Shown: in pieces, positions 1-9,443 of the stretch
Layout: each line of letters opens with the position of its first letter
Position numbering within the stretch: the stretch's first letter is position 1
Assembly (NCBI RefSeq): GCF_020042665.1
Contig: NZ_CP083376.1
Span: 1,338,001 to 1,402,000 of the forward strand
Origin: Pseudoxanthomonas sp. X-1
GTDB taxonomy: Bacteria; Pseudomonadota; Gammaproteobacteria; Xanthomonadales; Xanthomonadaceae
Direction: 5' to 3'
DNA: 64,000 nt
The notes under the pieces: model-generated
The model's input: only the letters and a program-made list of their open reading frames with translations
Database searches by the model: none
What the model was told of the DNA's origin: nothing
Made by a program: the position numbers and the translations under genes

Positions 1-2324
1 GCGTCGTTCAGCACGCGGTCAATGGCGCGCTGGTCTTGGGGCGTCGAGGCGCCGGCGAACGCGAGCGCGACCGGCCCCAGGTCGAGGTCGAACAGGCGAT
101 TGCCTGCGCGGGATTGGTAGTAGTAGTCGCGCTTGGGCTCCGCGGTGGCGACGATCTCGATCTGTCGGCTGTTGAGGCCGAAGCCTTCGTAGATCGCGCG
201 AATCTGCGGCTCGGTCGCCTGCGGGTTCGGCAGGAAGATGCGGCCGGCGCAACTCTCGATGATCGCCGGCGCGATGCTCGAATCCTTGATGTCGGCGAGC
301 GACTGCGTGGCGAAGATGACGCTGACGTTCTTCTTGCGCAGCGTCTTGAGCCACTGGCGGATGCGCGCCGCGAACACCGGGTCATCGAGGAACAGCCAGG
401 ATTCGTCGAGGATCAACAGCGTCGGCGCACCGTCGAAACGCGCCTCGAAGCGCGCGAACAGATAACCCAGCACGGCCAGCACCGCGGCCTTGCTGTGCAT
501 CAGTTCTTCCATCTCGAAGCACTGCACGTCGGCCATGCCGAGCCGGTCGTGGTCGGCGTCGAGCAGCTTGCCGTGCGCGCCACCGAGCACATACGGCGCA
601 AGCGCCTGGCGCAGCGCGTTCGATTGCAGCAGTACCGACAGGCCCGTGAGCGTGCGTTGTTCGAGCGGCGCACCGGCGAGACTGCCGAGCGCCGACCAGA
701 TGGCCGCCTTCTCGTCGGGGCCGACCGCGACGCCTTCGTGCGTCAGGCGGCCTTCGACCCATTCGGCGGCCCAGGTGCGATAGCCCTCCTGGTCGATGCG
801 CGCGAGCGGCTGGAACGCGATCGCGCCATCCGCACCGAGGTCGTAATACTCGCCGCCCAGGCCCAGCGCCGTGGCCCGCATCGAGCGACCCATGTCGAAG
901 GCGAAGATGCGCGAGCCGGGATAACGCCGGAACTGCATCGCCAGCGTGGCGAGCAGGACGGACTTACCCATGCCGGTCGGGCCAGCGATCAGCGTGTGGC
1001 CCACGTCGCCGATGTGGGTCACGAGCCGGAACGGCGTCGCGCCTTCGGTTCGGGTGACGATCAGTGGCGGACCGTCGAGGTGGTCGTTCTTCTCCGGCCC
1101 GGCCCACACTGCCGACACCGGCATCAGATGTGCCAAGTTCAGTGTCGAAACGATGGGCTGGCGCACGTTGGCATAGGCGCTGCCAGGGATCGACGACAGC
1201 CACGCCTCCACCGAATTGAGGGTCTCGGGAATGGTGACGAAGCCCCGGCCCTGGATGACGCGCTCCACCATGCGCAGCTTCTCGTCGGCCGTGTCGGCAT
1301 CGTCATCGAGCACCGTCACGGTGGCGGTGACAAAGCCGAAGGCAACTTGATCGCTGCCCAGCTCCTGCATCGCGGCGTCCGCGTCGGCCGCCTTGTTGCT
1401 CGCGTCGGTATCGACCAGCGGGCTTTCCTGCTGGAAGATCGTTTCGCGCAGCAAGGCGAGGACGTTCTTGCGCTTGGCGAACCACTGGCGCCGCAGCCGG
1501 CCGAGTTCTTTTTCGGCCTCGGCCTTGTCCATGCAGAGGAAGCGCGTGCTCCAGCGGTACGCGAAGCCGAGCCGGTTGAGGTCGTCCAGAATCCCCGGCC
1601 AGGTCGAGGTCGGAAAGCCGCGCACGGTCACGACTCGCAGGTACGCATCGCCCAACATCGGCGCAAGGCCGCCGATCAGCGGCATGTCGGCCAGCAGCGC
1701 ATCGAGGTGGAACGGCACCGCCGGTACGCCGATGCGGTAGCGCCTTGTCGAGACGGTTGCGTGCAGGTAGGTCAGCGTTTCGGCGTCATCGAGCCAGTCG
1801 ATCTCCGGCATAACGCCATCGAGCAAATCGAAGATGCGTCCGGTTTCCGCAATAAACGCGGTCAGGCGTTCGCGCCAGTCAACGCCGGCGGTCGGCGTGT
1901 TCTCGTACAGCAGCTTGGCCGCGCGGGCGCGAGATTCCTCCGGCGGCAAGTATTGCAGCGTGAGGTGATAGCGGCTCTCGAAGTGATTGCCGGCTTCCTC
2001 GAAGGTCGCACGGCGTTCTTCGTCCACCAGCCACGACAGCGGCTCGGGAAAATCCGAGTGCGGATAGTCCGCCGCCGGCCGTCGTTCGGCTTCGACGAAC
2101 AGCGCCCAGCCGGCGCCGAGCCTACGCAGCGCGTTGTTCAGGCGTGCGGTGGTGGCGATCAGCTCGCCTTGGGTTGCGCTATCGAGGTCGGGGCCGCGGA
2201 ATCGGGCCGTGCGTTGGAAACTGCCGTCCTTGTTGAGCACGACGCCGGGCGCAACGAGGCCCGCCCACGGCAGCCAGTCGGCGAGCAGGGCCGGACGCTG
2301 GCGATATTCGGCGAGGTTGAGCAT
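1..2324 (-). CDS. trbE: TrbE, VirB4-like conjugation ATPase (3' end cut by window)
   Basis: This is the ATPase that powers the P-type type IV secretion (mating-pair) channel at the inner membrane. The frame opens with ATG at 2324 (MLNLAEYRQRPALLADWLPW) and stays open to the window edge, giving about 774 residues; family members are usually a little over 800, so only the C-terminal tail is missing. A Walker A motif GPTGMGKS lies near residue 448, and the last visible residues (FAGASTPQDQRAIDRVLND) fit the TrbE C-terminal region. It follows trbD by 12 bp in one minus-strand operon with trbB, trbC and trbD. I chose this start because it is the first ATG after trbD and gives the family-typical N-terminus. 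Confidence 0.95.
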   Translation of the reverse strand, partial: MLNLAEYRQRPALLADWLPWAGLVAPGVVLNKDGSFQRTARFRGPDLDSATQGELIATTARLNNALRRLGAGWALFVEAERRPAADYPHSDFPEPLSWLVDEERRATFEEAGNHFESRYHLTLQYLPPEESRARAAKLLYENTPTAGVDWRERLTAFIAETGRIFDLLDGVMPEIDWLDDAETLTYLHATVSTRRYRIGVPAVPFHLDALLADMPLIGGLAPMLGDAYLRVVTVRGFPTSTWPGILDDLNRLGFAYRWSTRFLCMDKAEAEKELGRLRRQWFAKRKNVLALLRETIFQQESPLVDTDASNKAADADAAMQELGSDQVAFGFVTATVTVLDDDADTADEKLRMVERVIQGRGFVTIPETLNSVEAWLSSIPGSAYANVRQPIVSTLNLAHLMPVSAVWAGPEKNDHLDGPPLIVTRTEGATPFRLVTHIGDVGHTLIAGPTGMGKSVLLATLAMQFRRYPGSRIFAFDMGRSMRATALGLGGEYYDLGADGAIAFQPLARIDQEGYRTWAAEWVEGRLTHEGVAVGPDEKAAIWSALGSLAGAPLEQRTLTGLSVLLQSNALRQALAPYVLGGAHGKLLDADHDRLGMADVQCFEMEELMHSKAAVLAVLGYLFARFEARFDGAPTLLILDESWLFLDDPVFAARIRQWLKTLRKKNVSVIFATQSLADIKDSSIAPAIIESCAGRIFLPNPQATEPQIRAIYEGFGLNSRQIEIVATAEPKRDYYYQSRAGNRLFDLDLGPVALAFAGASTPQDQRAIDRVLND

Positions 2325-2336
2325 CGCGTTCTCCCG

Positions 2337-2606
2337 TCACACGTCCAGCAGCGGCTTGTGCTTGAGGTGTTTGGCGAACACCTGCATGAACTGCGGATCG
2401 ACGCGCGCTCCCCACACGGCCAGCGAATGGCCGACGATCCAGAGCACGACGCCGGGAATCCAGAGCTGCAGGCCCAAGCCCACGGCAGCGGCGAGCGTGC
2501 CGTTGGCGATCGCCACGGTGCGCGGCGCGCCGCCCAGCAGGATCGGCTCGGTCAACGAGCGATGCAGCGGCACCTCGAAGCCCGGCAAGTCGCTGGCCGC
2601 GCTCAT
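2337..2606 (-). CDS. trbD: TrbD, VirB3-like inner-membrane conjugation protein
   Basis: An 89-residue protein of the size and pattern of TrbD/VirB3: a polar N-terminus (residues 1-28, ending LGGAPRTVAI), one hydrophobic hairpin (about 35-66, AAAVGLGLQLWIPGVVLWIV), and a short basic tail (KHLKHKPLLDV). VirB3-like proteins sit in the inner membrane and assist VirB4-type ATPases in building the mating channel. The start codon overlaps the trbC stop by 4 bp, so translation is probably coupled. trbE follows immediately. Assignment rests on size, hydrophobic pattern and strict trb gene order. Confidence 0.92.
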   Translation of the reverse strand: MSAASDLPGFEVPLHRSLTEPILLGGAPRTVAIANGTLAAAVGLGLQLWIPGVVLWIVGHSLAVWGARVDPQFMQVFAKHLKHKPLLDV

Positions 2607-2986
2607 ACGACGGCGCCGCCGGAGAAGCTGAAGAACGACAGGAAGAAGCTCGACGCCGCGAACGCGATGGACAGGCCGAACACGATCTGGATGAGCTTGC
2701 GGAAGCCGCCCGACGTGTCGCCGAAGGCCAGTGCGAGGCCGGTGGCGATGATGATGATGACCGCGACGATGCGCGCGACCGGCCCTTGGATGGATTCGAG
2801 GATGGATTGCAGCGGCCCTTCCCAGGGCATCGAGGAACCGGCAGCCTGCGCTGTGCCGGCCGTCATCAGCATGACGGCTGCCGACAACAGGCCGTGGTGC
2901 GCCGGCCCGATCAGGCGGCGCAGGCGTGTGGGGATGGAAACCGGATTTACGGAGAAGCGGAAATCAGGGGCATGTGTCTGCGTCAT
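2603..2986 (-). CDS. trbC: TrbC, VirB2-like pilin precursor
   Basis: A 127-residue precursor that fits the conjugative pilin TrbC. A long N-terminal leader (residues 1-47) with a hydrophobic stretch ending AGTAQA-A provides a probable cleavage site. Two further hydrophobic segments follow: RIVAVIIIIATGLALAFG and a C-terminal one rich in Phe and Ser. In RP4 the homologue is trimmed and cyclised by the TraF peptidase; a TraF-like gene lies at 30048-30635, which suits that processing. Both ends overlap neighbours (trbB upstream, trbD downstream) by 4 bp. Confidence 0.92.
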   Translation of the reverse strand: MTQTHAPDFRFSVNPVSIPTRLRRLIGPAHHGLLSAAVMLMTAGTAQAAGSSMPWEGPLQSILESIQGPVARIVAVIIIIATGLALAFGDTSGGFRKLIQIVFGLSIAFAASSFFLSFFSFSGGAVV

Positions 2987-4008
2987 GACAGTTCTCCAGG
3001 GTGGTTAGGGGACGAGGAAGACAGCGGCAGTTCGGGAGGCGACGGCTCCAGCGCATCCGCCAGGCGATAGCCGCCGCGGTCGAAGCCGACGACGCGGGCG
3101 ATGCTCTCGATGCGACGCCGCTGGCCGCGGCCAGCGATGTGGATGACGACGTTGACGGCCTCGGCGACGAGCGCACGCGGCGGGTTCACGGCCACTTCGA
3201 GAATCAGTTGCTCCAGGCGCAGCAGTGCGCCGAGCGCGGAACCGGCGTGGATCGTGGCGATGCCGCCGGGATGGCCGGTGCCCCACACCTTGATGAGATC
3301 CAGCGCCTCGCCGCCGCGCACTTCGCCGACGATCACGCGGTCGGGGCGCAGGCGCATCGTGGCGCGCACCAGCTCGGTCATCGACACGACGCCGGCGCGC
3401 GTGCGCAGCGGTACGTGGTCGCGCGCCGCGCATTGCAGCTCCACCGTGTCTTCGAGTACCAGCACGCGGTCGCCGGTGGCTGCAATCTCCGCGAGCAAGG
3501 CATTGGCGAGCGTGGTCTTGCCGGTACTGGTGCCGCCGGCGATGAGGATGTTCTGCCGATCGCGTACAGCGACGCGCAGGAACGCGGCCTGTTCGACGGT
3601 CATCATCCCGTCGGTGATGTAGCGATCCAGCGGAATCACGCCGACCGCACGCTTGCGCAGCGCGAAGGCCGGACCCGGCGCGGCCGGCGGCAGGATGCCC
3701 TCGAAGCGCTCGCCGGTTTCCGGCAGCTCGGCCGTCAACAGTGGCTGGCCGCGATGCACTTCTGCGCCGACGTGCGCCGCGACCAGGCGGATGATGCGTT
3801 CGCCGTCTTCCTCGGACAGCTCCGCGCCCATCGGTGCGCGGCCCGACGATAGGCGATCCACCCATAGTGTGCGGTCGGGGTTGAGCATGATTTCCACCAC
3901 GTCCGGGTCTTCGAGCGCGGCGGCGATCAGCGGTCCCATCGCCGTGCGCAACATGCGGATGCGCCGGTCGAGCGACGTGGTGGCGAAGGACTGCGGTTGC
4001 GCGCTCAT
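2983..4008 (-). CDS. trbB: TrbB, VirB11-like secretion ATPase
   Basis: A 341-residue hexameric-type ATPase that drives pilus assembly and substrate transfer at the cytoplasmic face of the channel. Walker A GGTSTGKTT lies near residues 158-166, followed by the Asp-box-like LVLEDTVEL, the conserved RLRPDRVIVGEVRGGEALD segment (Walker B region) and the His box GHPGGIATIHA. Length matches TrbB. It overlaps trbC by 4 bp and the upstream ribbon-helix-helix gene by 4 bp, making it the first trb gene of the operon. The Ser/Pro-rich tail (PSPPELPLSSSSP) is variable in the family. Confidence 0.96.
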   Translation of the reverse strand: MSAQPQSFATTSLDRRIRMLRTAMGPLIAAALEDPDVVEIMLNPDRTLWVDRLSSGRAPMGAELSEEDGERIIRLVAAHVGAEVHRGQPLLTAELPETGERFEGILPPAAPGPAFALRKRAVGVIPLDRYITDGMMTVEQAAFLRVAVRDRQNILIAGGTSTGKTTLANALLAEIAATGDRVLVLEDTVELQCAARDHVPLRTRAGVVSMTELVRATMRLRPDRVIVGEVRGGEALDLIKVWGTGHPGGIATIHAGSALGALLRLEQLILEVAVNPPRALVAEAVNVVIHIAGRGQRRRIESIARVVGFDRGGYRLADALEPSPPELPLSSSSPNHPGELS

Positions 4009-4469
4009 GAGGAACGCTCCTGCGCTTCGGCCAATGCCGCCGCGTCATCCAGTCGTGCGGTGTCGGGGTTCAGTTCCTCCACCACGTCGCGCACCAAGCT
4101 GCGTCCGCGCATCAGGTGGCGGCCGAGCTGTTCGACGAACTGCTGGAAGCGAGCTTTGCCCTGCGCGCGGGCGGCCTCCTGGTGGGCTTCGGGAACCGGC
4201 GTGCTCACCGTCAGGAAGTAGCGGACGAACAGCGCCAGCGTTTCGATCTCGATGTTTTGGTCGCGCTCCAGCTTCTCGAACTGGCGGGTCAGCCGGTCGA
4301 GCCGCTTGGCGATGGCGGCCTCGCGCTGGTCGCCCGCGTCGGGCGAGAGCCAGGACGCGAGTGCCGCCGCGACGATGGAGGACTTGGACACGCCCTTCTT
4401 CGCGGCCAACTCATCGAGCCGCTTGGCGTGCTCGTGCGGAATGAACAGGTTGAGTCGGTACTGGCTCAT
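4005..4469 (-). CDS. Ribbon-helix-helix (CopG-type) protein between traG and trbB
   Basis: A 154-residue protein with an N-terminal ribbon-helix-helix fold: a short beta strand (MSQYRLNLFIP), then two helices around EHAKRLDELAAKKGVSKSSIVAAALASWL. The rest is helical and charged. It overlaps the traG stop and trbB start by 4 bp each, so it is translated with the transfer operon. Small CopG-family genes at this position are a standing feature of ICETn4371-like elements. A role as autoregulator of the trb operon is inferred from family and place; nothing in the sequence shows its operator. Confidence 0.85.
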   Translation of the reverse strand: MSQYRLNLFIPHEHAKRLDELAAKKGVSKSSIVAAALASWLSPDAGDQREAAIAKRLDRLTRQFEKLERDQNIEIETLALFVRYFLTVSTPVPEAHQEAARAQGKARFQQFVEQLGRHLMRGRSLVRDVVEELNPDTARLDDAAALAEAQERSS

Positions 4470-6469
4470 AGCTCGATCCCGTCGTGTTGGTCGAGGGACG
4501 CCAGCCGGGCTGTGCGCTGCATGGCCGGATCGAGTTGGCGGGGAAGCGGCAACGGAAGATCGTCGTCATCGAGCAGCGCCAGATCGTTGTCCGCCGGCTG
4601 TTCTTCGGGGCTGTAGGCGGCGGCTTCGGACAGCTCCGGCTGCCGGCGCGGGCCGCCGTCATCGGAAGTGCCGATGTCGTCGTCCAGCAGGCTCGCAGCG
4701 GCGGGCGCAGCAGGAACAGCGGGGACCGCCAGTGCGCTCCAGTCGTCGGGCCGTATGGGCGGTGCGTCGGCATAGCTCCCGGCAGCGAGCGTGGGCGGAC
4801 GCAACACGCGGCGCCTGAAATTCGCGTCGGCGTAGTAGCGCAGCTTCTTGGCCCTGATCGGCGCGACGCTGGAAACCATCACCACGGCGTCGTCCGGTGG
4901 TAGCTGCATCACTTCACCGGGCGTCAAGAGGGGGCGTGCCGTTTCCTGGCGAGACACCATCAGGTGTCCGAGCCACGGCGCGAGCCGGTGGCCGGCGTAG
5001 TTGCGCTGCGCGCGCAGTTCGGTTGCGGTGCCGAGCGTGTCGGAGATGCGCTTGGCGGTACGTTCGTCGTTGGTGGCGAACGTCACGCGCACATGGCAGT
5101 TGTCGAGGATGGAATGGTTCTGGCCGTAGGCTTTGTCGATCTGGTTGAGCGACTGCGCGATGAGGAAGCTGCGGATGCCGTAGCCGGCCATGAACGCCAG
5201 CGCCGTCTCGAAGAAGTCAAGCCGGCCCAGCGCTGGGAACTCGTCGAGCATCAGCAGCAGCTTGTGACGGCGCGTGATGCCGTCGCTGCCGTCGAGCGAT
5301 TCGGTGAGGCGTCGGCCGATCTGGTTGAGGATCAGGCGCACCAGCGGCTTCGTGCGGCTGATGTCCGAAGGCGGCACGACCAGGTACAGCGAGACGGGGT
5401 GTTCGGATGCGATGAGGTCGGCGATGCGCCAGTCGCAGCGCGAGGTGACTTCGGCCACCGTGGGGTCGCGGTACAGGCCGAGGAACGACATGGCCGTGGA
5501 CAGCACGCCTGACCGCTCGTTGTCTGACTTGTTCAACACCTCGCGCGCCGCGGACGCGACGACGGGATGCGGCACGTCGCCGAGATGCCGCGTCGTCATC
5601 ATCCGGTGCAGCGTCAGCTCGAACGGGCACGCGGGATCGGAGAGGAAATTGGCGACACCGCGCAGCGTCTTGTCTTCGCCCGCATACAGCACGTGCAAGA
5701 TGGCGCCGACCAGCAGCGCGTGCGAAGTCTTCTCCCAATGATTGCGGCGTTCGAGCGCGCCTTCGGGATCGACCAGGATGTCCGCGATGTTCTGTACGTC
5801 GCGCACTTCATGCGCGCCACGCCGGACCTCCAGCAGCGGGTTGTACGCGGCCGACTTCGGATCGGTCGGGTTGAACAGCAGGCAGTGCGAGAAGCGCGAA
5901 CGCCAGCCGGCCGTGATCTGCCAGTTCTCGCCCTTGATGTCGTGGATGACGGCGGACGCCGGCCAGCTCAACAGCGTGGGCACCACCAGGCCGACGCCTT
6001 TGCCGGAGCGCGTCGGCGCGAAGGTCAGGACGTGTTCCGGGCCTTCGTGCCGCAGGTATTGGCCGCGATGCAGGCCGAGGAACACGCCGACGGGCTTGTC
6101 GAGACCGGCCTTGCGAATGTCGGCAGCTTCGGCCCAGCGTGCCGAGCCGTAGGTCGTGACCAGCTTCGACTGCCGCGAGCGCCATACCGACATGGCGATG
6201 GCGACCAGCACCGCGACCAGGCCACTGCCGCCCGCAATGGCGCCGCCCTTGTCGAAGATGCGCGGGGCATAGCCGTCGTAGAGGAACCACCACTCGAACA
6301 GCCGCCAAGGGTGGTACACCGGCGTGTGAAGGAAGTCGAACCAGGGCGAGCCAAGGCGTACTTGGTAGCCAAGGGCGGCTGCTGTCCATTGTGTGGCGGC
6401 CCACACGCCGGCAAACACGATGCCGAATACCACGGCAATCTGTCCGAACAGCACGCCTTGACCTTGCAT
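4466..6469 (-). CDS. traG: TraG, VirD4-like type IV coupling protein
   Basis: A 667-residue coupling protein that docks the relaxosome on the mating channel. N-terminal membrane segments (IAVVFGIVFAGVWAATQW, then a second near residues 75-95) precede the ATPase. Walker A APTRSGKGVG lies near residue 150 and Walker B LLLMLDEFPALGRLDFF near residue 405. The C-terminus is acidic. A start 51 bp further upstream is possible, but ATG at 6469 has GGAGG six bases before it and gives the usual MQGQGVLFGQ N-terminus, so I use it. The gene overlaps the RHH gene downstream by 4 bp. Confidence 0.95.
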   Translation of the reverse strand: MQGQGVLFGQIAVVFGIVFAGVWAATQWTAAALGYQVRLGSPWFDFLHTPVYHPWRLFEWWFLYDGYAPRIFDKGGAIAGGSGLVAVLVAIAMSVWRSRQSKLVTTYGSARWAEAADIRKAGLDKPVGVFLGLHRGQYLRHEGPEHVLTFAPTRSGKGVGLVVPTLLSWPASAVIHDIKGENWQITAGWRSRFSHCLLFNPTDPKSAAYNPLLEVRRGAHEVRDVQNIADILVDPEGALERRNHWEKTSHALLVGAILHVLYAGEDKTLRGVANFLSDPACPFELTLHRMMTTRHLGDVPHPVVASAAREVLNKSDNERSGVLSTAMSFLGLYRDPTVAEVTSRCDWRIADLIASEHPVSLYLVVPPSDISRTKPLVRLILNQIGRRLTESLDGSDGITRRHKLLLMLDEFPALGRLDFFETALAFMAGYGIRSFLIAQSLNQIDKAYGQNHSILDNCHVRVTFATNDERTAKRISDTLGTATELRAQRNYAGHRLAPWLGHLMVSRQETARPLLTPGEVMQLPPDDAVVMVSSVAPIRAKKLRYYADANFRRRVLRPPTLAAGSYADAPPIRPDDWSALAVPAVPAAPAAASLLDDDIGTSDDGGPRRQPELSEAAAYSPEEQPADNDLALLDDDDLPLPLPRQLDPAMQRTARLASLDQHDGIEL

Positions 6470-6690
6470 CTCGGCCTCCGATTTCTCCTGTGCAACACGC
6501 GGCACAAGGGCGTGCCGCACACGCGAGGATCGGAGTCAGGTCGAGGGCCGGTCAAAGACCGTTATCGGAAGAAATATCGAGGAAAAAGCAAGATTTCGCG
6601 CAGGGGCGGACCAACGAGAAACGCCGCAAGCGAGGGCGCATTGCGGCGTATGGAGTTAGGAAATGGAAGTTTCGTGCGAATCGGCAACAA

Positions 6691-6966
6691 TCAGAACTTC
6701 GGCGCTTCCTTGGGCGGGTTATAGGGGGTCTTGCCGTCGCCGAAGAAGCGCCGATTCGTCGCCTGGGCTACGCGGTTGCACAGTTCGTCGCCCAGCTTGG
6801 CACGGTCAGTTTTGCACTGCTCGCGCAGCGCCTTCAACCGCTCGGGGTTGGCAGCGAGAGATTCCACCGTTTCGGTTGACGAGGACGTAGGCGCCGTTCC
6901 GGTCTGCTCTGTTTTTCCACAGGCGACCAATGTCGCAGCAACTGCGAGTGGCACAAGAATCTTCAT
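6691..6966 (-). CDS. EexN-like entry-exclusion lipoprotein
   Basis: A 91-residue lipoprotein. The signal peptide ends in the lipobox LVAC (Cys16), followed by a Thr/Ser-rich linker and a small domain with two cysteines (EQCKTDRAKLGDELCNRV), the layout of the EexN family. Such proteins block redundant transfer into cells that already carry the element. Its start overlaps the stop of the LysR gene by 4 bp, and it lies just upstream of traG, which suits a role in conjugation. Exclusion activity is inferred from family and place. Confidence 0.8.
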   Translation of the reverse strand: MKILVPLAVAATLVACGKTEQTGTAPTSSSTETVESLAANPERLKALREQCKTDRAKLGDELCNRVAQATNRRFFGDGKTPYNPPKEAPKF

Positions 6967-7892
6967 GGATCGGTCTCCTCTAGTGCATCGGGGCGCGGCA
7001 GTACGACGGGCGGCCCGATGGTTCTGGCTCTCTCGATAAAGCGCGCCAACGTCTCCGAAGGCTCACTGTCCGGACGAAGTAGATAGGTGGTGAGCATAGT
7101 CGTTCGCCCAGCCAGCGGGCGTGCCACGACGCCCGGTTCGCGGCTGGCTGAGATCTGCGAACCGCCGGCCAGGCCCAACGCGTAGCCCGCCGCCACGAGG
7201 GCCATCATGAGATCGATGGATGCCACTCGTTCGGCGATCAACGGCTCTTGATCGACCCGTCGCAGCACGCGCTCGATCTGCTTCGCATAGCCTTCGCAAG
7301 CATGAGGGTCGCCAAGCACCAGGGGATAGCGCAGCACCTCATCGAGTGGAATGCGTTTGAATGTCAGCAGTGGATGCCGCGCTGGCACGGCCACCATCAA
7401 CGGGTCGTTCCAAATGGCTTCAGCAATGAAGCCATCGGAGACCTCGTCCGACCGAGCAAACCCTACGTCGTACAGGTCGTCGTGAAGACCTTTGAGTTGC
7501 TGCGCCAGCGGAACCTCGGACAGACGTATCTCGATTTCGGGTTCCTCTTGGCGGCACAACGCCAAGAAGGTCGAAAAGCGCGACGGCGGGATGCCGTCCG
7601 ACAACGCGACCCGCAACTGGCTGTGAAAGCCGTTGACGGCAGCCTTCACACTGTCGCGCGCCTGCTCCAAGGCAGTGAAGACACGCGGGACGTGCTCCAG
7701 AAATAGTTTGCCTGCGCGAGTCAGGCGAGTGCTGCGGGTAGTGCGCGCGAAAAGCTGGGTGCCCAAGTCCTCTTCCAGCTCCTTTATGGCACGCGATAAA
7801 GGCGATTGCTCGATATGCAGCCGCTCCGCCGCGCGCGCGAAGTGAAGCTCCTCTGCTACTGCCAGGAAACAACGCAGATGACGAAGCTCCAC
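6963..7892 (-). CDS. LysR-type regulator upstream of eexN-traG (TraR position)
   Basis: A 309-residue LysR-type activator. The winged HTH occupies residues 1-60 (LRHLRCFLAVAEELHFARAAERLHIEQSPLSRAI), followed by the linker helix and a periplasmic-binding-like effector domain from about residue 90. I choose GTG at 7892 because AGGAG lies eight bases upstream and the family N-terminus begins at that point; an ATG at 7934 would add 14 unlikely residues. The gene overlaps eexN by 4 bp and precedes traG. A LysR-type traR at this place is described for ICETn4371 elements, so control of transfer genes is a reasonable inference. The effector is unknown. Confidence 0.88.
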   Translation of the reverse strand: MELRHLRCFLAVAEELHFARAAERLHIEQSPLSRAIKELEEDLGTQLFARTTRSTRLTRAGKLFLEHVPRVFTALEQARDSVKAAVNGFHSQLRVALSDGIPPSRFSTFLALCRQEEPEIEIRLSEVPLAQQLKGLHDDLYDVGFARSDEVSDGFIAEAIWNDPLMVAVPARHPLLTFKRIPLDEVLRYPLVLGDPHACEGYAKQIERVLRRVDQEPLIAERVASIDLMMALVAAGYALGLAGGSQISASREPGVVARPLAGRTTMLTTYLLRPDSEPSETLARFIERARTIGPPVVLPRPDALEETDP

Positions 7893-7988
7893 TAGCTTAT
7901 CTCCTATGGGCTTTTCTACCCAGCTACGTTTCAACCGACTACAGTTGCTGACGTGCTCTTAGCCTCCGCAATGAAGGTGTTGAAAACC

Positions 7989-8918
7989 TCATGGCGCGGC
8001 AGGGTCCAGAATCCCGAGCCACGCGACGCACGCCAGGACCACCACCGCCAAGGCGATCTCGGCGAACAGGCTGCGGCGTAAGATCTCGACAGCCTCGGCG
8101 TGCTCCCCACCAGTCGCCAATGCCGCTTCCAGGCGCGGACTCAGCCGATAACGGTTTGCGGCTGCCAGCACGAGCATTCCCGCTAACAACGCGAGTTTCC
8201 CCAACAGCAATCGGCCGTAGAACGTCGTGACGATGGGGGAAAGCGAAGGACCCGCGATCAGCACGTAGTTGACGGCACCGCTAAGCGTCAGCGTTGCGAC
8301 GATCACAGTTCCGATTCGAGCAAATCCGTTCGACGTTCTGCTCAGGATTTCGATCGAACTGCGAGTGTCGTCCGGCTTGATAGCAGAAAGCATCAAGAAA
8401 GCGAGCAACGCCCCGGACCAAGTACCGGCCGCCCATAAATGAGCGATGTCCGCTGTGAGATGCATGTAGCCGCGCACACCGTCGTCCATCGCCCCGTGTC
8501 CCGACCACGCGAGCGTGGCGAGAGCTATACCGCTTGCAGTGGTTAGTCCGACGAAGCGGGAAGTCATGTTCCGCTTCGTCGTAGCAAGCACGACGCAAGC
8601 CGCCAAGGCAAATATGCGCACTATCCAAGCGACACCCATGTGGGTACCCGTCAGCATCATGCTGAAGATGTCGCTCGACAATTCACCATAGCTCTGCGCG
8701 CCAGACATGGTCTTGGCCAGAACGGCCATGCTCAATAGCGACAACACGATGCTGATGGCGGCCGCGCACCCGATCACGGCTCGAAAGCGGCGCGCGATCG
8801 GTGAAGATCGCTCGCTTCCGTGCAAGGCGTAGACGCCGAACGCGGCGACGCCGAACGGCGTCGCCATGTTCGCATAGAGCGCGAAGCGCAATGCGATATT
8901 CAGCCAGTCATCGACCAC
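7989..8918 (-). CDS. copD: CopD, inner-membrane copper resistance protein
   Basis: A 309-residue protein with about eight membrane helices, matching the CopD family, which moves copper across the inner membrane together with periplasmic CopC. Typical features are the N-terminal RFALYANMATPFGVAAFGVY helix and His-bearing segments within or near membrane helices (GTHMGVAWIVRI, GHGAMDDGVRGYMHLTADIAHLWAAG). It starts 4 bp after the copC stop, so the pair forms one transcription unit. It is the last gene of the copper island on this side; the ICE backbone LysR gene begins just beyond. Confidence 0.92.
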   Translation of the reverse strand: MVDDWLNIALRFALYANMATPFGVAAFGVYALHGSERSSPIARRFRAVIGCAAAISIVLSLLSMAVLAKTMSGAQSYGELSSDIFSMMLTGTHMGVAWIVRIFALAACVVLATTKRNMTSRFVGLTTASGIALATLAWSGHGAMDDGVRGYMHLTADIAHLWAAGTWSGALLAFLMLSAIKPDDTRSSIEILSRTSNGFARIGTVIVATLTLSGAVNYVLIAGPSLSPIVTTFYGRLLLGKLALLAGMLVLAAANRYRLSPRLEAALATGGEHAEAVEILRRSLFAEIALAVVVLACVAWLGILDPAAP

Positions 8919-8922
8919 CGGT

Positions 8923-9309
8923 TCATTTCACCTGGAAAGTGAAGTTGCCGGTGATCGTATGAGTGTCCGACGAGACGGCGCGCCACTCCACGCGATAGGC
9001 ACCTGGCTGCAACGGTTGCGCCGGCGTGATGACCATGGTCTTTCCATCGCTGGCGCCCGACACGTTCACACTGACCTTCATGGGTCCGTGATCGGCCATG
9101 CCAGGCATGCTTGTCATGACGAGACTCGCGGCAGAGAGCTTCGTAACGAGAGTTTCGGAGAACTTCAGCTCAATGTTCGACGGCGCGGCAACTTCGGACT
9201 TGTCCGCTGGCGTCGAGGAAAGCAGCTTGGGATGGGCAAATGCTGCCGTGGCGAGCAGTGCTGCACTGAGGAATACGGCGACTTTGGATATGAAACGTGG
9301 CATGGACAT
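8923..9309 (-). CDS. copC: CopC, periplasmic copper-binding protein
   Basis: A 128-residue CopC. The signal peptide ends AFA, leaving HPKLLSS, so the mature protein begins with the histidine that is a Cu(II) ligand in this family. Downstream ligand-type residues are visible: a Met-rich segment (MTSMPGMADHGPM) and a C-terminal SSDTHTITGNFTF with the second conserved His. The chosen ATG at 9309 has AAAGGAG upstream; an upstream ATG at 9363 would add 18 residues before the signal peptide. It lies 4 bp before copD. Confidence 0.94.
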   Translation of the reverse strand: MSMPRFISKVAVFLSAALLATAAFAHPKLLSSTPADKSEVAAPSNIELKFSETLVTKLSAASLVMTSMPGMADHGPMKVSVNVSGASDGKTMVITPAQPLQPGAYRVEWRAVSSDTHTITGNFTFQVK

Positions 9310-9443
9310 GGTGGCTCCTTTGCGTGACTTGAACTGCTGAGTGAGTGTGGTGGGCCAATACAAAACCTGACGGCGATTTAGCTTCGATTTGCGATGTGCG
9401 ACTTCAATGCGGAACTCCTCTGTTTAGGCGAAGGGATGATTTT

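Noticed and set aside
36..3008. A 990-residue open frame on the plus strand
   Set aside because: It is antisense to trbE, trbD and trbC, which have intact motifs; the plus-strand product is Arg/Gln/His-rich with no family features. High GC and strong codon bias produce such mirror frames.
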